From: Morinoia aosen
Taxonomy: Eukaryota; Arthropoda; Malacostraca; Amphipoda; Talitridae
Length of the DNA stretch: 64,000 nt
NCBI GenBank assembly: GCA_030386875.1
Contig: CM059563.1
Location: 29,736,139-29,800,138, forward strand
Direction of reading: 5' to 3'
Shown here: positions 26,089-37,825 of the stretch, in pieces
Numbering within the stretch: the stretch's first letter is position 1
Layout: each line of letters opens with the position of its first letter
The notes under the pieces: generated by a model
Seen by the model: only the letters and a program-made list of their open reading frames with translations
What the model was told of the DNA's origin: nothing
Database searches by the model: none
Made by a program: the position numbers and the translations under genes

Positions 26089-26639
26089 ATTACTGCCAGC
26101 AAGTTCATTCAAGAATACTCCATGACAAAGATCGCAGCGCGGGGAAGCAATGAAGAAAGTCTTTAATTGTTTAGTTTCTCTGCGTTTATTTGATGCATCG
26201 TTTCTCGAGTTTTGTTTATTTGTGTCACGCTACGAATGAAGTAAGAAAATGCTTTAAAATGAGCTCTGTTCCATGCAATATACTCGGAACATAGCCCATA
26301 TTTAACCATTTCTACGTTCACAATGATGACATTTACGTATTTTAATGGGCATGTGTTGTGCTATACGAATACATTATTCTTTTTGTGACGAATAAAAAAT
26401 GAACATTTCTAAAAAATTGAGGCGTGGAGCCACCACGAATGAAATGGATTGTTGGGTTAAAGTCAAGTAGTATCCCGATTTATGTGTTTTCTCGCACGTT
26501 AATTTGAAATTTTTACTGCTGCGTTTTAAAAAAACGAGATAAGCTGAGAAACGAATCGCTCGCCACTGCTACGACGAAAAACTTCCTCGACAATTTATCT
26601 CGTGACCCAAGTTCTGACGTTGTTTTTCGCCGGGCCAGT
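26089..26639. other. no recognised feature
   Basis: AT-rich unique sequence with nothing supportable. Confidence 0.4.
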
Positions 26640-26868
26640 TTAACCCTTTAACGCCCCAGAGGACACCAGTGTCCTCTTTCAAAAATACTCTCAATATATT
26701 GTATTTATTGTTCAATTAGTTTCCTAATGTGTTCTTTGAAGTTCTCTGCCGGGTGGCAGTTCTTATCCCATCCTGATATTGGTGGTTGCCTGATGCCAGA
26801 GCCAGTTTAGTGACGGTGGTTGTGTTAACGGTAATATGAGTACAAAAATTCGGACGTTAAAGGGTTAA
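26640..26868. mobile_element. TTAA-flanked MITE (piggyBac-like), family D copy 1
   Basis: Flanked by TTAA on both sides (26640-26643 and 26865-26868). It starts CCCTTTAACGCC and ends GGACGTTAAAGGG, giving an inverted repeat of about 11-12 bp. The TTAA target and CCCTTT start are features of piggyBac-type elements. The 221-bp interior is non-coding and has a short internal palindrome (GAGGACACCAGTGTCCTC). A decayed relative lies at 4965-5184. Confidence 0.75.
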
Positions 26869-27720
26869 GACGCTGGGCGTAATTATCTATCTATTATCCT
26901 AGATTAAAGAGCAATTAAAGAGTAATTTAAAGTTAACCTGACCTGGCTAATTCGACTTGTGTTCATGTAACTACGAGAGGATGACTTTGCTTCTAAGTGT
27001 GTTCATACAGCGTGTGCTGTATTTTCTGACATCAAAGTATCTAGTGGTATTTGCATCAATTATACAGCAGTTAGGGTAACTAATAATTTCGTAGTTAACG
27101 TTTATTTTTCGCTTGGTTAACTGGGTTTAGTTAGTTAACTGGGGGAGTTAGTTACAGCTTTAACTTTTGTTAGTTACAGCTGTAGCTATTGTTACTTAAT
27201 ACAGCTGTAACATGCCATACTAACAGCAGGGTTATTGTCACCAGATGCTATGTAGGCTATATTTTATTTTTACATTTCTAATATTTAGTTTCCACAGCAT
27301 GTTGCATGAATTGCTATTTCTCGAATTAGTTCTAGATTGTTTACCAAAGAAGTACAAACTTTGAAAAATGTGATCGAAACATGTACGCAATGACTCATTT
27401 GAATGAGTTCGAATGTTTCATCTGCCTGAGAAGAGTTCTCATTAAATTTGGACCTGATACAAACGTTTGTCAGCTGTGCGGTCGAACATGAGTGTAAAGT
27501 TCAATGTGCTTGTATTTCCTTTGTTAGTCTAAGCGTTACCCATATGTTTAACTGCCGACCGTCAAGAATGTCATATTTGAAAATGCGTGCATTTATATCT
27601 GTAACTCAGTACGATACATTCTTTCTGACTGGGTGTAAGTCAAAACTATCTTACTGAAATGGTTTGATGCGAGTCGGATAAAACCAAATTGTGGAGACTA
27701 TCTTTATCTTTTACCGGTAA
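26869..27720. other. no recognised feature
   Basis: AT-rich, with small runs of TTAGTTACAGCTGTAGC-like words near 27120-27210. No gene recognised. Confidence 0.4.
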
Positions 27721-27724
27721 GCGT

Positions 27725-28050
27725 TGTTGTTTATTCTCTCTCATACACGCATATCAAATATATCAAGGTACACGAAGGGGTTTTACCGTACAGTTGTTCA
27801 TACATTGCATATCGCGCTCATGATACCATCTTTATCTACTATTTTTATTCCCTCTCATACACGCGTATCAAAGATACCAAGGCACACGAAGGGGCTTTAC
27901 GGTACAGCTGTTCATACATTGCATATCACGCTCATGATACCATCTTTATCTACTATTTTTATTCACTCTCATACACGCGTATCAAAGATACCAAGGCACA
28001 CGAAGGGGCTTTACCGTACAGCTGTTCATACGTTGCACATCGCGCTCATT
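27725..28050. repeat. 114-bp repeat, three units
   Basis: Three units of about 114 bp (near 27725, 27840 and 27955), each containing CTCATACACGC, AAGGGG and TGTTCATACATTGCATATC. The period is 38 codons, so a plus-strand frame of 128 codons (27724-28110) stays open through all three units and about 20 codons beyond. It has no recognisable domain and could be either a small repeat protein or coincidence; I favour coincidence. Confidence 0.85.
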
Positions 28051-28110
28051 GCAGAGCACAATTTCCTAGATGAAAAGGAATTATACGTAATGTCGAGCTT
28101 CAAAGGGTAA

Positions 28111-28421
28111 TGGAAAGGAGTGCCTTGAGCGCTCCACTTCCTTGTGTGCAATGCGCAACGTGCTGTGGGCTATCTTAAGCGGCGTAAACGCATCCATTGA
28201 GTACTGATTGCTCGACGTGCCACTCACGGCCGATATAGCGCGGTTATCGCGAGGTGGAGCACCAGAACTGCCGGGTCGTTTACTTCTTTCCAAACGATCG
28301 CATGGAGCCAAACTTTATTTGGAGACAATTGAAGCAATTTTAAGTACCTTTTTTTATGGACCTTAAGATCAATCTGGCAGCCATATTGAGCACGCATTTT
28401 CACGACTGCTCCTGCATGCCG
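28111..28421. other. no recognised feature
   Basis: A minus-strand frame of 99 codons (28523 to 28224) overlaps the next MITE and so is unlikely to be a gene. Confidence 0.35.
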
Positions 28422-28656
28422 CGGTTGAAGAAACAAGGTAGGATCAAACAAGTCTTTTTTTCGTCGACCGTGTAGCAATGCTGACGTCATGACAATGAAC
28501 CAAAGGCCGCGCTCATATTGCATCGGGCACTGCTAACCCCAAATCTGGCACCACTTTTGGCCTAACGACAAATTGCAAAGGTGACGTCGTATAGTTTGTT
28601 TGGCTAGAGATGTATTTTCCCCCATTGAAACGACGCTAACTTGTTTTCTCTACCGT
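28422..28656 (+). mobile_element. MITE family B copy 2, with CRE-like octamer
   Basis: Same orientation and interior as the copy at 10973: AATGCTGACGTCATG, CTCATATTGCATC, CCCCAAATCTGGCACCACT, TTGGCCTAACGACA. The terminal repeats (GTTGAAGAAACAAGGTAG and its inverse before CTACCGTG) are recognisable. The second octamer is altered to TGACGTCG. Confidence 0.8.
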
Positions 28657-29343
28657 GTTGCGTATGCAGGATACCATACGAGGGAAGCTTCTCTTGGGCC
28701 TGAGGAACCTCCATCAATGTAGTTATAGTGTCACTCATGTGCGTTAATGAAATAAATTACTGCGTACACAACAACTTTACGCAATGAATAGCAGGAAGGA
28801 ACGTAAAATTAAAATTTCGAGTGAAGCGTTCCCGACCTGTTTCTTCTGCGTGCGGGTATGAGCTGCGCGTAATAAAACGAGCGGTGTAGGGCCTCCCGGT
28901 CTCCTAAAGCGGGCAGTTCTGGTAGCATATTCTACACTCGGACATTTAGGACAGCATATTTCAGGCAGCCGCGCCTAAGTGAACAATTTTCACGCCAGCT
29001 TAAATCTCCTTCAACTCTATCGCTTAACGCGCGAGTTTCTTGCGCATTTGTGAGGGAGCGATCCTGTTTAGATTTTGAATGGCTTTGAAATAGTGGGCGG
29101 AGTGAAGATATGTCATGAAAATGAATTGGATATTCCTTCTTTCTGTGCTCAAACAAGGTGGACATAGAAAATTTTATCCAGTTTTATGTACTCATGATCC
29201 AGTAATCCTAAATTTTAGCGAGATATACCTAAATTTCATTTATTGTTACCAGCTTCAAAGATTATAGAGTCAATCAATTGATTCAGGCGTTTTGCCTTAA
29301 TAGTATAGAACATTTCTTGGTGACTTGTGGAAGATATGGTTTT
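28657..29343. other. no recognised feature
   Basis: Unique-looking sequence with nothing supportable. Confidence 0.4.
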
Positions 29344-29906
29344 TTAATTCATTTTTAAAATCATTTTTGAAATGACTTTTGAAATGATTTTTGAAATCAT
29401 TTTTGAAATCATTTTTGAAATCATTTTTGAAATCATTTTTGAAATCATTTTTGAAATCATTTTTGAAATCATTTTTGAAATCATTTTTGAAATCATTTTT
29501 GAAATCATTTTTGAAATCATTTTTCAAACCATTTTTCAAACCATTTTTGAAATCATTTTTGAAATCATTTTTGAAATCATTTTTGAAATCATTTTTGAAA
29601 TCATTTTTGAAATCATTTTTGAAATCATTTTTGAAATCATTTTTGAAATCATTTTTGAAATCATTTTTGAAATCATTTTTGAGATCATTTTTGAAATCAT
29701 TTTTGAAATCATTTTTGAAATCATTTTTGAAATCATTTTTGAAATCATTTTTGAAATCATTTTTGAAATCATTTTTGAAATCATTTTTGAAATCATTTTT
29801 GAAATCATTTTTGAAATCATTTTTGAAATCATTTTTGAAATCATTTTTGAAATCATTTTTGAAATCATTTTTCAAATCATTTTTGAAATCATTTTTGAAA
29901 TCATTT
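29344..29906. repeat. 12-bp satellite, left part
   Basis: About 46 units of TTTTTGAAATCA, nearly uniform, with a few TTTTTCAAACCA and edge variants. It stops exactly at the LTR element and continues in register on its other side (39555). The period of four codons leaves several frames open on both strands (about 190-200 codons); these are shadows. Confidence 0.97.
29903..29906. repeat. target-site duplication, left
   Basis: ATTT directly before the LTR, matched by ATTT at 39555-39558. Removing the element and one ATTT restores a perfect 12-bp satellite unit. Confidence 0.8.
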
Positions 29907-30045
29907 TGTCACGATACAATGCTGGTTAGGCACGTAACGTATGAGGGCTTGCAACCTCCACTGATAAATATAATGTACACCTTTGTGCTCGCACGTTATC
30001 CATATATATAAGCATGGAGAATAATGAGCCTCAAGATTAAACACA

Positions 30046-30051
30046 TTTATT
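30046..30051 (-). terminator. candidate polyadenylation signal in LTR
   Basis: AATAAA on the minus strand, about 140 bp inside the LTR end, followed by T-rich sequence. With the TATA box it would define a long R region (about 1.1 kb) and a short U5. Inference. Confidence 0.4.
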
Positions 30052-31175
30052 TTTGAGTGAACACATGGAGCTGACACAGGGAAATTGGCACAAGTAAACA
30101 TCTTTTTATCGCAACACTCATTTTCGCACCAGAGCCCTCAGACAAGATGTTAATGATCTGCGATATGATAGTTTTATCCGGCATAATGATATGCTACATA
30201 GACAAACGGCGAAGATTCAAACACATTCTAATTAAGATGAACACGTTGATTGAATATGACACATGAAATGAGAGATTCATGCTATAAAATTATTGAACGC
30301 CAGCGAACGATCACATGATTAACGCAAATCAGCTTCTCTTGGCAATTGTCAACCCGGAGATTCACGCACAAACAACATGAAATTAGAAACATAAACATGA
30401 ACATCCTGGCTAGCACAATTCATATTAAACACTGCGCGCCAACCAAAGATCTGCACTGTTCGGCGTGCCTCTTCTTCCCTTCATTCTTCAAAAATTACAA
30501 CTGGAGTAAATACCCTGTCGTTGGCCTGTCGAGGCTCGAACGCAGCCTCCAGGCTTCGTCATTGGCGTTGAATGCCAGGCTGGCTGCCCGCCTCAAGGTT
30601 GCGAACGCTCAGCCGGTTGTGTCGCTACAGGCCCTCGGATGTTAGGCGTTCACAGCCCACGTCTCCGCTATCTCAGCAGCCGCGTAGGCCAGCTTTCCCA
30701 ACCCGCCTCTGTGAATAGTAAGCGGGGGTTGAGTAATCTATTCCCCGAGACATGAACGTTATATCCCCCTCTGAGAATTGACATGAAGCTTCAACTAACA
30801 ATGTGGCTATTCCCGACATAGAATTAATTTTCTCCCCTTTTTACAAGAACAAATCACAAGCGCCCTTTTTGAGAACAAGGTCGAATGAGTCAATGAAAAT
30901 GCTATGAACTAGTGGGCATTCTAATCCCCGCTTGAGAAAAATCTACAAGTTCAAGCCTTGTGAGAAGTCATATCACGTGAACAATTCTAGAATGATTTGA
31001 AATCAAACCCACAGAATTAATTTGTACCCGAATTTTGACTGTAACAAAATATGGTATTTGAAAAATACAAAGACGCTCCTAGCACAGAACACAGAATATC
31101 ATCTCACCTCCCCTTTGGTCGTCAGGAAGCCTACATCCTTGCCACTACACCGGTCAAATAGGCCGGTCCCCGCGC

Positions 31176-31198
31176 TTGCTCTGCTTAAATACCCCCGC
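31176..31198 (-). promoter_or_regulatory. candidate TATA box in LTR
   Basis: The minus strand reads GGGGGTATTTAAGCAG, a TATA-like TATTTAAG with GC-rich flanks. The same sequence is in the right LTR near 39095-39117, where it would act as the element promoter if the element reads on the minus strand. Inferred from sequence only. Confidence 0.5.
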
Positions 31199-31635
31199 CG
31201 CACAAAGGACGCTCATTGTAGACGGTGCGGGCTACCCGCTCAAATTGTTAGTGACGTGGCATCTCGCGATTGGGTGCTTCTAACGCGTCACCTCTGACGT
31301 GTCCCCTTGCGTCACAAACTTGGTATTGCCACGCGCATTTCCCTCTAACATATTCTGCTCAGGTTCATATTTTCCACAGTTCCCTTTCCCGTTGGTAATT
31401 AATTTTAATACATAGTTTTTCTCTACTACACAATCAAGTTGTCCTTGTGTAATACTATGTGTAATTTTCCGAGCTAGCTTCTTACATAGCCGCTGCCCCT
31501 TACGTACTCCTCCCATCTGCTGATGTGGTGCACCCCTCATCCCCTCACGATTCGCGCCCCGATGCAGAGCCGGTTACCTTGCTGCGTAGCGTCGGTTTCC
31601 ATATATCCATGCCTACTATAAATTGTATCCTAACA

Positions 31636-31649
31636 TCCCCGCGCCCTTC
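31636..31649 (-). promoter_or_regulatory. candidate polypurine tract
   Basis: The minus strand reads GAAGGGCGCGGGGA directly against the TGTTAGG end of the left LTR. This is the position where plus-strand priming occurs in LTR retrotransposons, and it is the main evidence for minus-strand orientation. The opposite boundary (before 37826) is not purine-rich. Confidence 0.6.
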
Positions 31650-34600
31650 GCAAAATTTGAGCCAACGGTTCAAATTTTCTTATGACAATATCAAATTTAT
31701 ATAAGGTCGTTGACTTCCATCCGTACTTTGCATATCCGCAGAAATGAACATAACTATTATGTTGTTGACGCACGCTGACATTGATAAACATAGACGTATG
31801 ACGTTGATCAAACACACATCGCGTCCAAAAATCACATCGAAAAGAAACATCCTAGAGCTCGGAGGAAAACACAGCTAACATAACACACATATCGAGCAAA
31901 TAGACACAAGAATATTGAAACACACATGTCAAATTTATCTTATTTTCCGGCTTGCCTTCGGCATATATACCAACGACATTAGAGATTTTTTAATAGGCGT
32001 ATTCATTACAAGGCAAAACATTATCGCGCTTATTAGCCGCCTAACCACTTCTCTCTAAATTTGGGCAATGTTTCAACGTTGAATATCTTCTTATTTATCC
32101 TCAGCTCGTTCTCCTTCCAAGCAGTGGTGCATCATTATTGTTATCATCCTCAAATCATCATCAGCATTATTATTACATTTTCTCGGCAAACGTTATCATC
32201 AAAGGGGGGCCCCCTGGTTCATCAGGATTTGTAACCTACTAATCTTTAATTGTAGATTCATCCAATCCACTCTATCCTTGCGTCACGCTATCTGCGCGGA
32301 AAAGTTCGTTGAAAACCTCCTTGCGTCGCGGTTTTACGCGGAAAATTAGACCTCGCGTCTTCGCGGAAAACTGTAGATTCCATCGTCGGAGCTCGTTAGC
32401 AGGGCTCGTCAGCCCTTCCTTCGTCTCCCAGGGTAACATATATATTTCAGAGATCAACTTCCACCTACGATTTACCATCTAACATTGTCACTTAGGTGAT
32501 CGATAGACATCGTACAGTTTGGTTCCTCTTAATTAATTATTCACTTCTCGTGAATCTTTCCAAGCCTACCCTGACTGGGCAGAAGTGAGATCACAAGAGT
32601 TTCAAATAAATTAATAAGTGCAGGTATCCACAATGAGCTATAGACAAAGTCAACAATTATCGACGGTGTCACTGATCAATTACTCTCACCTGACTTCCTA
32701 CAACTGCATACAAAAAATAACATATGCACAGATGAGAAATTTACCAGGTCGGCCGATATCCCACGTGCTCATATTAAAAAATATAGAGTGTTAACATTTC
32801 ATCAGACTTACGCCACACTGCCGTGCACTGCAGTTTAGGCGATCTGATTACTCGTCCGCACCCACAAAATCATGAGAAAATTACAATCACATCCTAATTA
32901 CCTGATTTGCCAGCCCTTGAGACAGTTTAGCCTTTATTCATATCATGTCATTCCACTCGAAGAGACGTCGTTGAATTGCATGACATTATCAATGTATTTA
33001 CATAACTCGGGAGCCTGCAGTATGTTTTCCATTCAATGACGGAGAGAGTGTTGTATCACCTTAACATAACTATTATACTAAGAAAATTAAATTAGCATAT
33101 CCGTCGATGTTGGAGTACGAACAGTTTGAGTGCCTGGAACATCCCTATGCGAAGGAAACACCAAAACTTCGACACATGAACGCAGCGACAACTCACACTA
33201 AATTGTATCCAAAAGTTAGTACGTCAATCAGGTAGTCTAAATCCGGTAAACATCGCAGTCACTCAACCTCAGAAAATAGGATATGCTTTTTATTTTTCCC
33301 AGTTGTGCCACTGCAAATGTAGGTCAAAATCGCAGTTCCTATTCTCGTTCCCTCACACACCGTTCACCAGGTGGAAAGAAGCAAAGTTCCTGGCAACGCG
33401 CATGGGAGATTCAGAATTAAGGAACAGTTCTTATTCTATAACCCTTAAAATAAAAATGTAACGTTCCCAGTACACCAAGATTCACGGGATTCCGCCGCAG
33501 TAAGAAACGCAAAAACACACCGAGCGAACATACCTTCATGAAATCTCGCTACCCAGGAATAAGTCACATTTATTTTGTGCAACTTAACATACTACAGTTT
33601 CGTGTCATGTGTTATCTATTTACAACGTCTGCAGTGAACCCTAACATCTTAATCATCCTACGTACTCCTTGTCAAGCCTGCCTAGAGTCTGACCTTCCAG
33701 ACAATCCTGACATAGGAAAACGATTTGTCATTCGCTCTTGTACTTTCATTAGCTGATAAAGGAATGGCATATGAAATTTTCAGCAAACATACAACTCGCA
33801 AAGACAGAGCACAGAAAACGAGCTATATTTTTTTCGAAGAAATTCCTGTCATTTGCAGTACTACGCATCTTTTAATTTTCAGTCGTCATATTTCCAGACA
33901 CATTTCTATCTATATCCTGTTGTCATGTCCTCCTTTTCACTCTCAAGTGGTACCACACTCGATCCATAAAAGATGAGCCTCGACGAACAAGAATTTTTAT
34001 GGTCCTGGGATCAGGCCAGTGATAAAACTTACACACGTCTCCTCTCCGCTTCGCATCCTCCATCTCTAGCACACACATTAGCACAAAATTCCCGTTTATT
34101 CATTACAGTACTCAACTATCATTCATTACTAAAAATTTTCCAACAAAATCAAGGCTTCAATTCAATATATTGTATATTTTCATCGTAGAAAATAGCATAT
34201 TCCAATGAGCCAAATTTTTCAATACAATTATGTGGACACATCCTCGATATAACATCGCAATTCGCTTGGAATTACGTACGTTACCGATATTGTTACCATC
34301 ATTAAAAAAAAATATATATGGGAAGATTCAAATAAAGTTCCACTGAACATGAATTCACACACAGATCATGGTGGACGAATGCATTTAATCATCAATTTGA
34401 CCTCGCAACTTGTGATTTCTATTACGGCCGGGTGAATAAACGCACCTAGGGGCGTAGATTCAGGCTCCAATAAAATCCTGTTTCACATCCAAAATTATAT
34501 GAAAGCTTCATTAAACAACCCACTTTAAGACGTAGAAAAATACAGACCTGAATTCAATGTACGGTTCAGTAGATAAATGAAAATTCATTCCTCGCCTATC

Positions 34601-37600
34601 TTCACTTACTTAGTCAAAAGAAATTGGCATTGACAACTCCACGTGTCCAGTCTAAAACTAAGTACACTTAAAATAATATTCCTTCCCAACTAGAAGAAGC
34701 TGAGATTGAATTACCTTTAAATTAATACGCCTAACACGGTCGACATTTTCAAAATTATATTTTTCTTGAATTTGAAGAAACTGGAGCATAACACAGCAAG
34801 GATTTTGTGCCAAAAAAAAATTTGAGAAAGCCCCATACTGAAACACCATTAATTAGAACTTAGGTCCGTCGCTGCATCAACTATTCATCACACACATCAA
34901 CAATGTGGCACCATATAATTGATGCTATCACTTATTAACACAAATTCAAATGTTCACTTTTCAATTCTGGAGTTTAGCATCATACTGTTTTTTTTTACGG
35001 AGAAATCATGACAAAGGACGGGGTTTACTTCAATTGACACATGTGTAGGCGGCATTCATATGTTTCTAAGTAAGTAACTAAACTATGTCAAGAATTAGCT
35101 GCGTAGCATCTCAGAGATTCCACACGCATTCTTGAAATCCACTATACTGAATTATCGATAATCCTACACTCCGTCACTTAACTCAATTTACTCCTACGAT
35201 TGGGAAAGGTAATGTTTCTCTGTCTATGATAGCGAGAAAAATTGAATTTCGAAACAATTCCATCACTCACATCAGAAATGTTAAAAAATTTTATAGTTAA
35301 AGTACTCAAGATTAGCGAATAAAAATGTGAATTGCGTTAGACGTTAACGTTACGTTAAACAAAAATTTATGTTTACGTTAACCAGCAGCTCCCATGAAAC
35401 TGAGTTCTTAAGACGCTTCAAAACTTGTCTTCAGATATTCTGGCGAAGGCGATTTTCCCTAAAATCAAGGCATTAACCTCCTGCGCCACCCATTTCTATT
35501 TCTACACAAAAATTTAGCAAATGCAATTGGTGGATCAATCATAGCTACATCCAAATTCACCGTACAAAATTTCACCCAACACATCGTCGAGAAAGTTCTT
35601 GCTAAAATGTTATTCTATCAAAAATGCAGCAGAATTAATTCTCTCAAAGCACACAGTTAAAGTTCAAGACACACTAGCATTCGACTGTGATTTTAATTAA
35701 AATTAAAGGATAATGGCTGCACCTCAGAACTCGAAATTATTATGATGGTCTTTACATGCTCCCAAAATAAAACACACTCAGAAGCTCCAACATTGTTACT
35801 CAAGATACGGGCGAAATTCACTGCAAAAATGATCAAAACTCCCGAGTATATACTTCTCTCATAACGTGTAGAAAATTTAATGGCAACGTGTAATACAACC
35901 CAAAACCTGCACACTAATTCACGTTCATATCAACGAGAACTCAGGACGGTCTGGCCGCAGCAAGGAGAGCTTCAATTTTTATGACTCTAACAGCCGACTC
36001 GCACGGTCTTACTCACAGCGGCATGAGCCTTTAAGCTTCAACTGAGACAATCAGGTTTTACTAAAAATTAAGGCATAAAATCCGGGGCCATCGTTCTAAA
36101 CCTAAAGTTCGTAAATGGTAATAGGTGGAGACATCCTGGAAACATTCAATAAGAAAAACAGCATACTGGAAATTTTTATGAAACACATATGCACGACACA
36201 GCTCAGCACGATTACTCGCTCAGCAAATGCATCGGATCCCATTGTTTCACTTCATGCTGATTATATCCTCATTATAATGACACTCAAATGTCATTTTCTA
36301 ACTGTCGAATAAATGAACAATTGAAAATCAATTTCGAGTGCAGCACTTCAGAATTTGAGAAAGTCATGCTGGATTACTGTATCTAAATTTCAACTGTGTT
36401 CAACATCACTACTGCCACTCAAATTTGGGGAACAAAATTCAGCAAGATATATGAGCTGCTCTGAGCCGTCTATCTGCAGCCAAGAGGACTGCCGTTTTAT
36501 GGCCCTGCGGTAGGTTCGAACATCGGTGGTCTGAGCCTTCATGCTAGAATTTTACTTCAAAATTAAACTGCACTCAAAGGACCAGGGGAAATGGCACGTA
36601 AAGACACACACATTTAACATAGAGCACTTGTTCGAACGAATTTATCATTTAAGAGAGCGTTACACACACAAAAAAAGTTTTTTTTTAGATAATGAATGAT
36701 TACTCATGCTCTTCGCATAGATGTCGGGCTCGCCCTGTGCTATGCACAATTCTTTTACGTGTCTCATCAAATTGCGGCAGATCTTATCAATTGATGCACA
36801 CCGACAGTTCCTATCCCACACATGAACAAGAGGTTATCAAAGAAAAAGAAAAATTCGAGAGCCAGTCCCTGCACAACAAAATGTTACTGCTTTTATCCTT
36901 CAATGTACTCAGACAAAAACACTCAATAGAAACATGAGGGTTTCTTAATACCCAAAAATATGCTCAGAAGACTCGACAGCCCGACAATTGAGCAACATAT
37001 GTAACACTGTTGATATGAGCTTATTAACCTCCCATTACATTTACAAAAAAAAAGGTACAGGAAGAAACATCGGTTTAATATCGGGCACTTGTTCGACCAA
37101 ATTCACTGTTTAAGAGAGCATCACACAAAAATTCAAGCGCAAAAATGCGGCCGATTTCATTTATTAATGCACAACGATTACTTCCACTCATAACACATTT
37201 TAATTGTAATTTTTCCCCTGAAGAATGAAAGAATTTAATCATGATGACTGCACTTCAGCATTTGGCAAGACTTTGGATGGTTTTGCAAGTCCAAGAAATA
37301 AAATAATTCAATAAAAAGAGGTATTTAACTGACACACTAAATGTCATGACAATTTGAGCCAAGAATTCAACATTGAATATGAATCGTTCATTGTGTCAAG
37401 AAAGTTTTCAGTAGAAATGTGGCATTCAATCTTTACTTGACTCAGTGAGTGCTTTCCAATCACCTAAATTTGGGCCAGATGCGTTGTGGTTGAGTCGCCG
37501 AGCCACACATTCTTATGTATTTATGACTCCAGCTCAATGTCAGGCAATTACACTACGGAACTGCAGCTCCTCAAGGCAATGCTCGCAGCCATAAACTTTC

Positions 37601-37825
37601 GGCTGTGCTCCGCCGATTATTATTGAAATGAATGGAGCTACCAATGGCAATCGAAATATAATACTGGATAACTATTTGCGAACTGGCTGGAAAATTATTT
37701 AAAGCCTTTCTTGAGAGCTTATCACAACAATTTTTAAGAATTTTGGCAAGTAAAGTATTTAAGAAAATTCTCCATGTTAATATACAGATTTCGGCTTGCA
37801 CAGTGCACTCCATATATGTTTTTGC
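31650..37825 (-). other. non-coding interior of the LTR element
   Basis: AT-rich, with only short frames. It contains diverged internal repeats, for example GAGCACTTGTTCGAACGAATTT...TTTAAGAGAGCG near 36618 and a similar segment near 37086, and CTGAGCCTTCATGC-like blocks near 36010 and 36530. A primer-binding site is not clear: a TGG followed by AGTGCACTG occurs 13 nt inside the inferred 5' end, further from the LTR than usual. Confidence 0.7.

Larger units (their letters stand above)
29907..31635 (-). repeat. long terminal repeat, left copy (inferred 3' LTR)
   Basis: 1,729 bp, beginning TGTCACGATACAATG and ending TATCCTAACA on the plus strand. It matches the right copy except at two sites, near 30333 (T against C) and near 30521 (T against C). 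Its small frames of 86-99 codons recur in the other repeat and have no recognised domain. Confidence 0.93.

Noticed and set aside
31022-31297. 91-codon frame, repeated in both LTRs (also 38941-39216), as an LTR-encoded protein
   Set aside because: Its identity in both copies follows from LTR identity, and it spans the candidate TATA box; no domain recognised.
36500-36540. tRNA gene suggested by GGTTCGAAC
   Set aside because: No matching T-stem, A box or acceptor stem around it. The same word near 50172 also fails.
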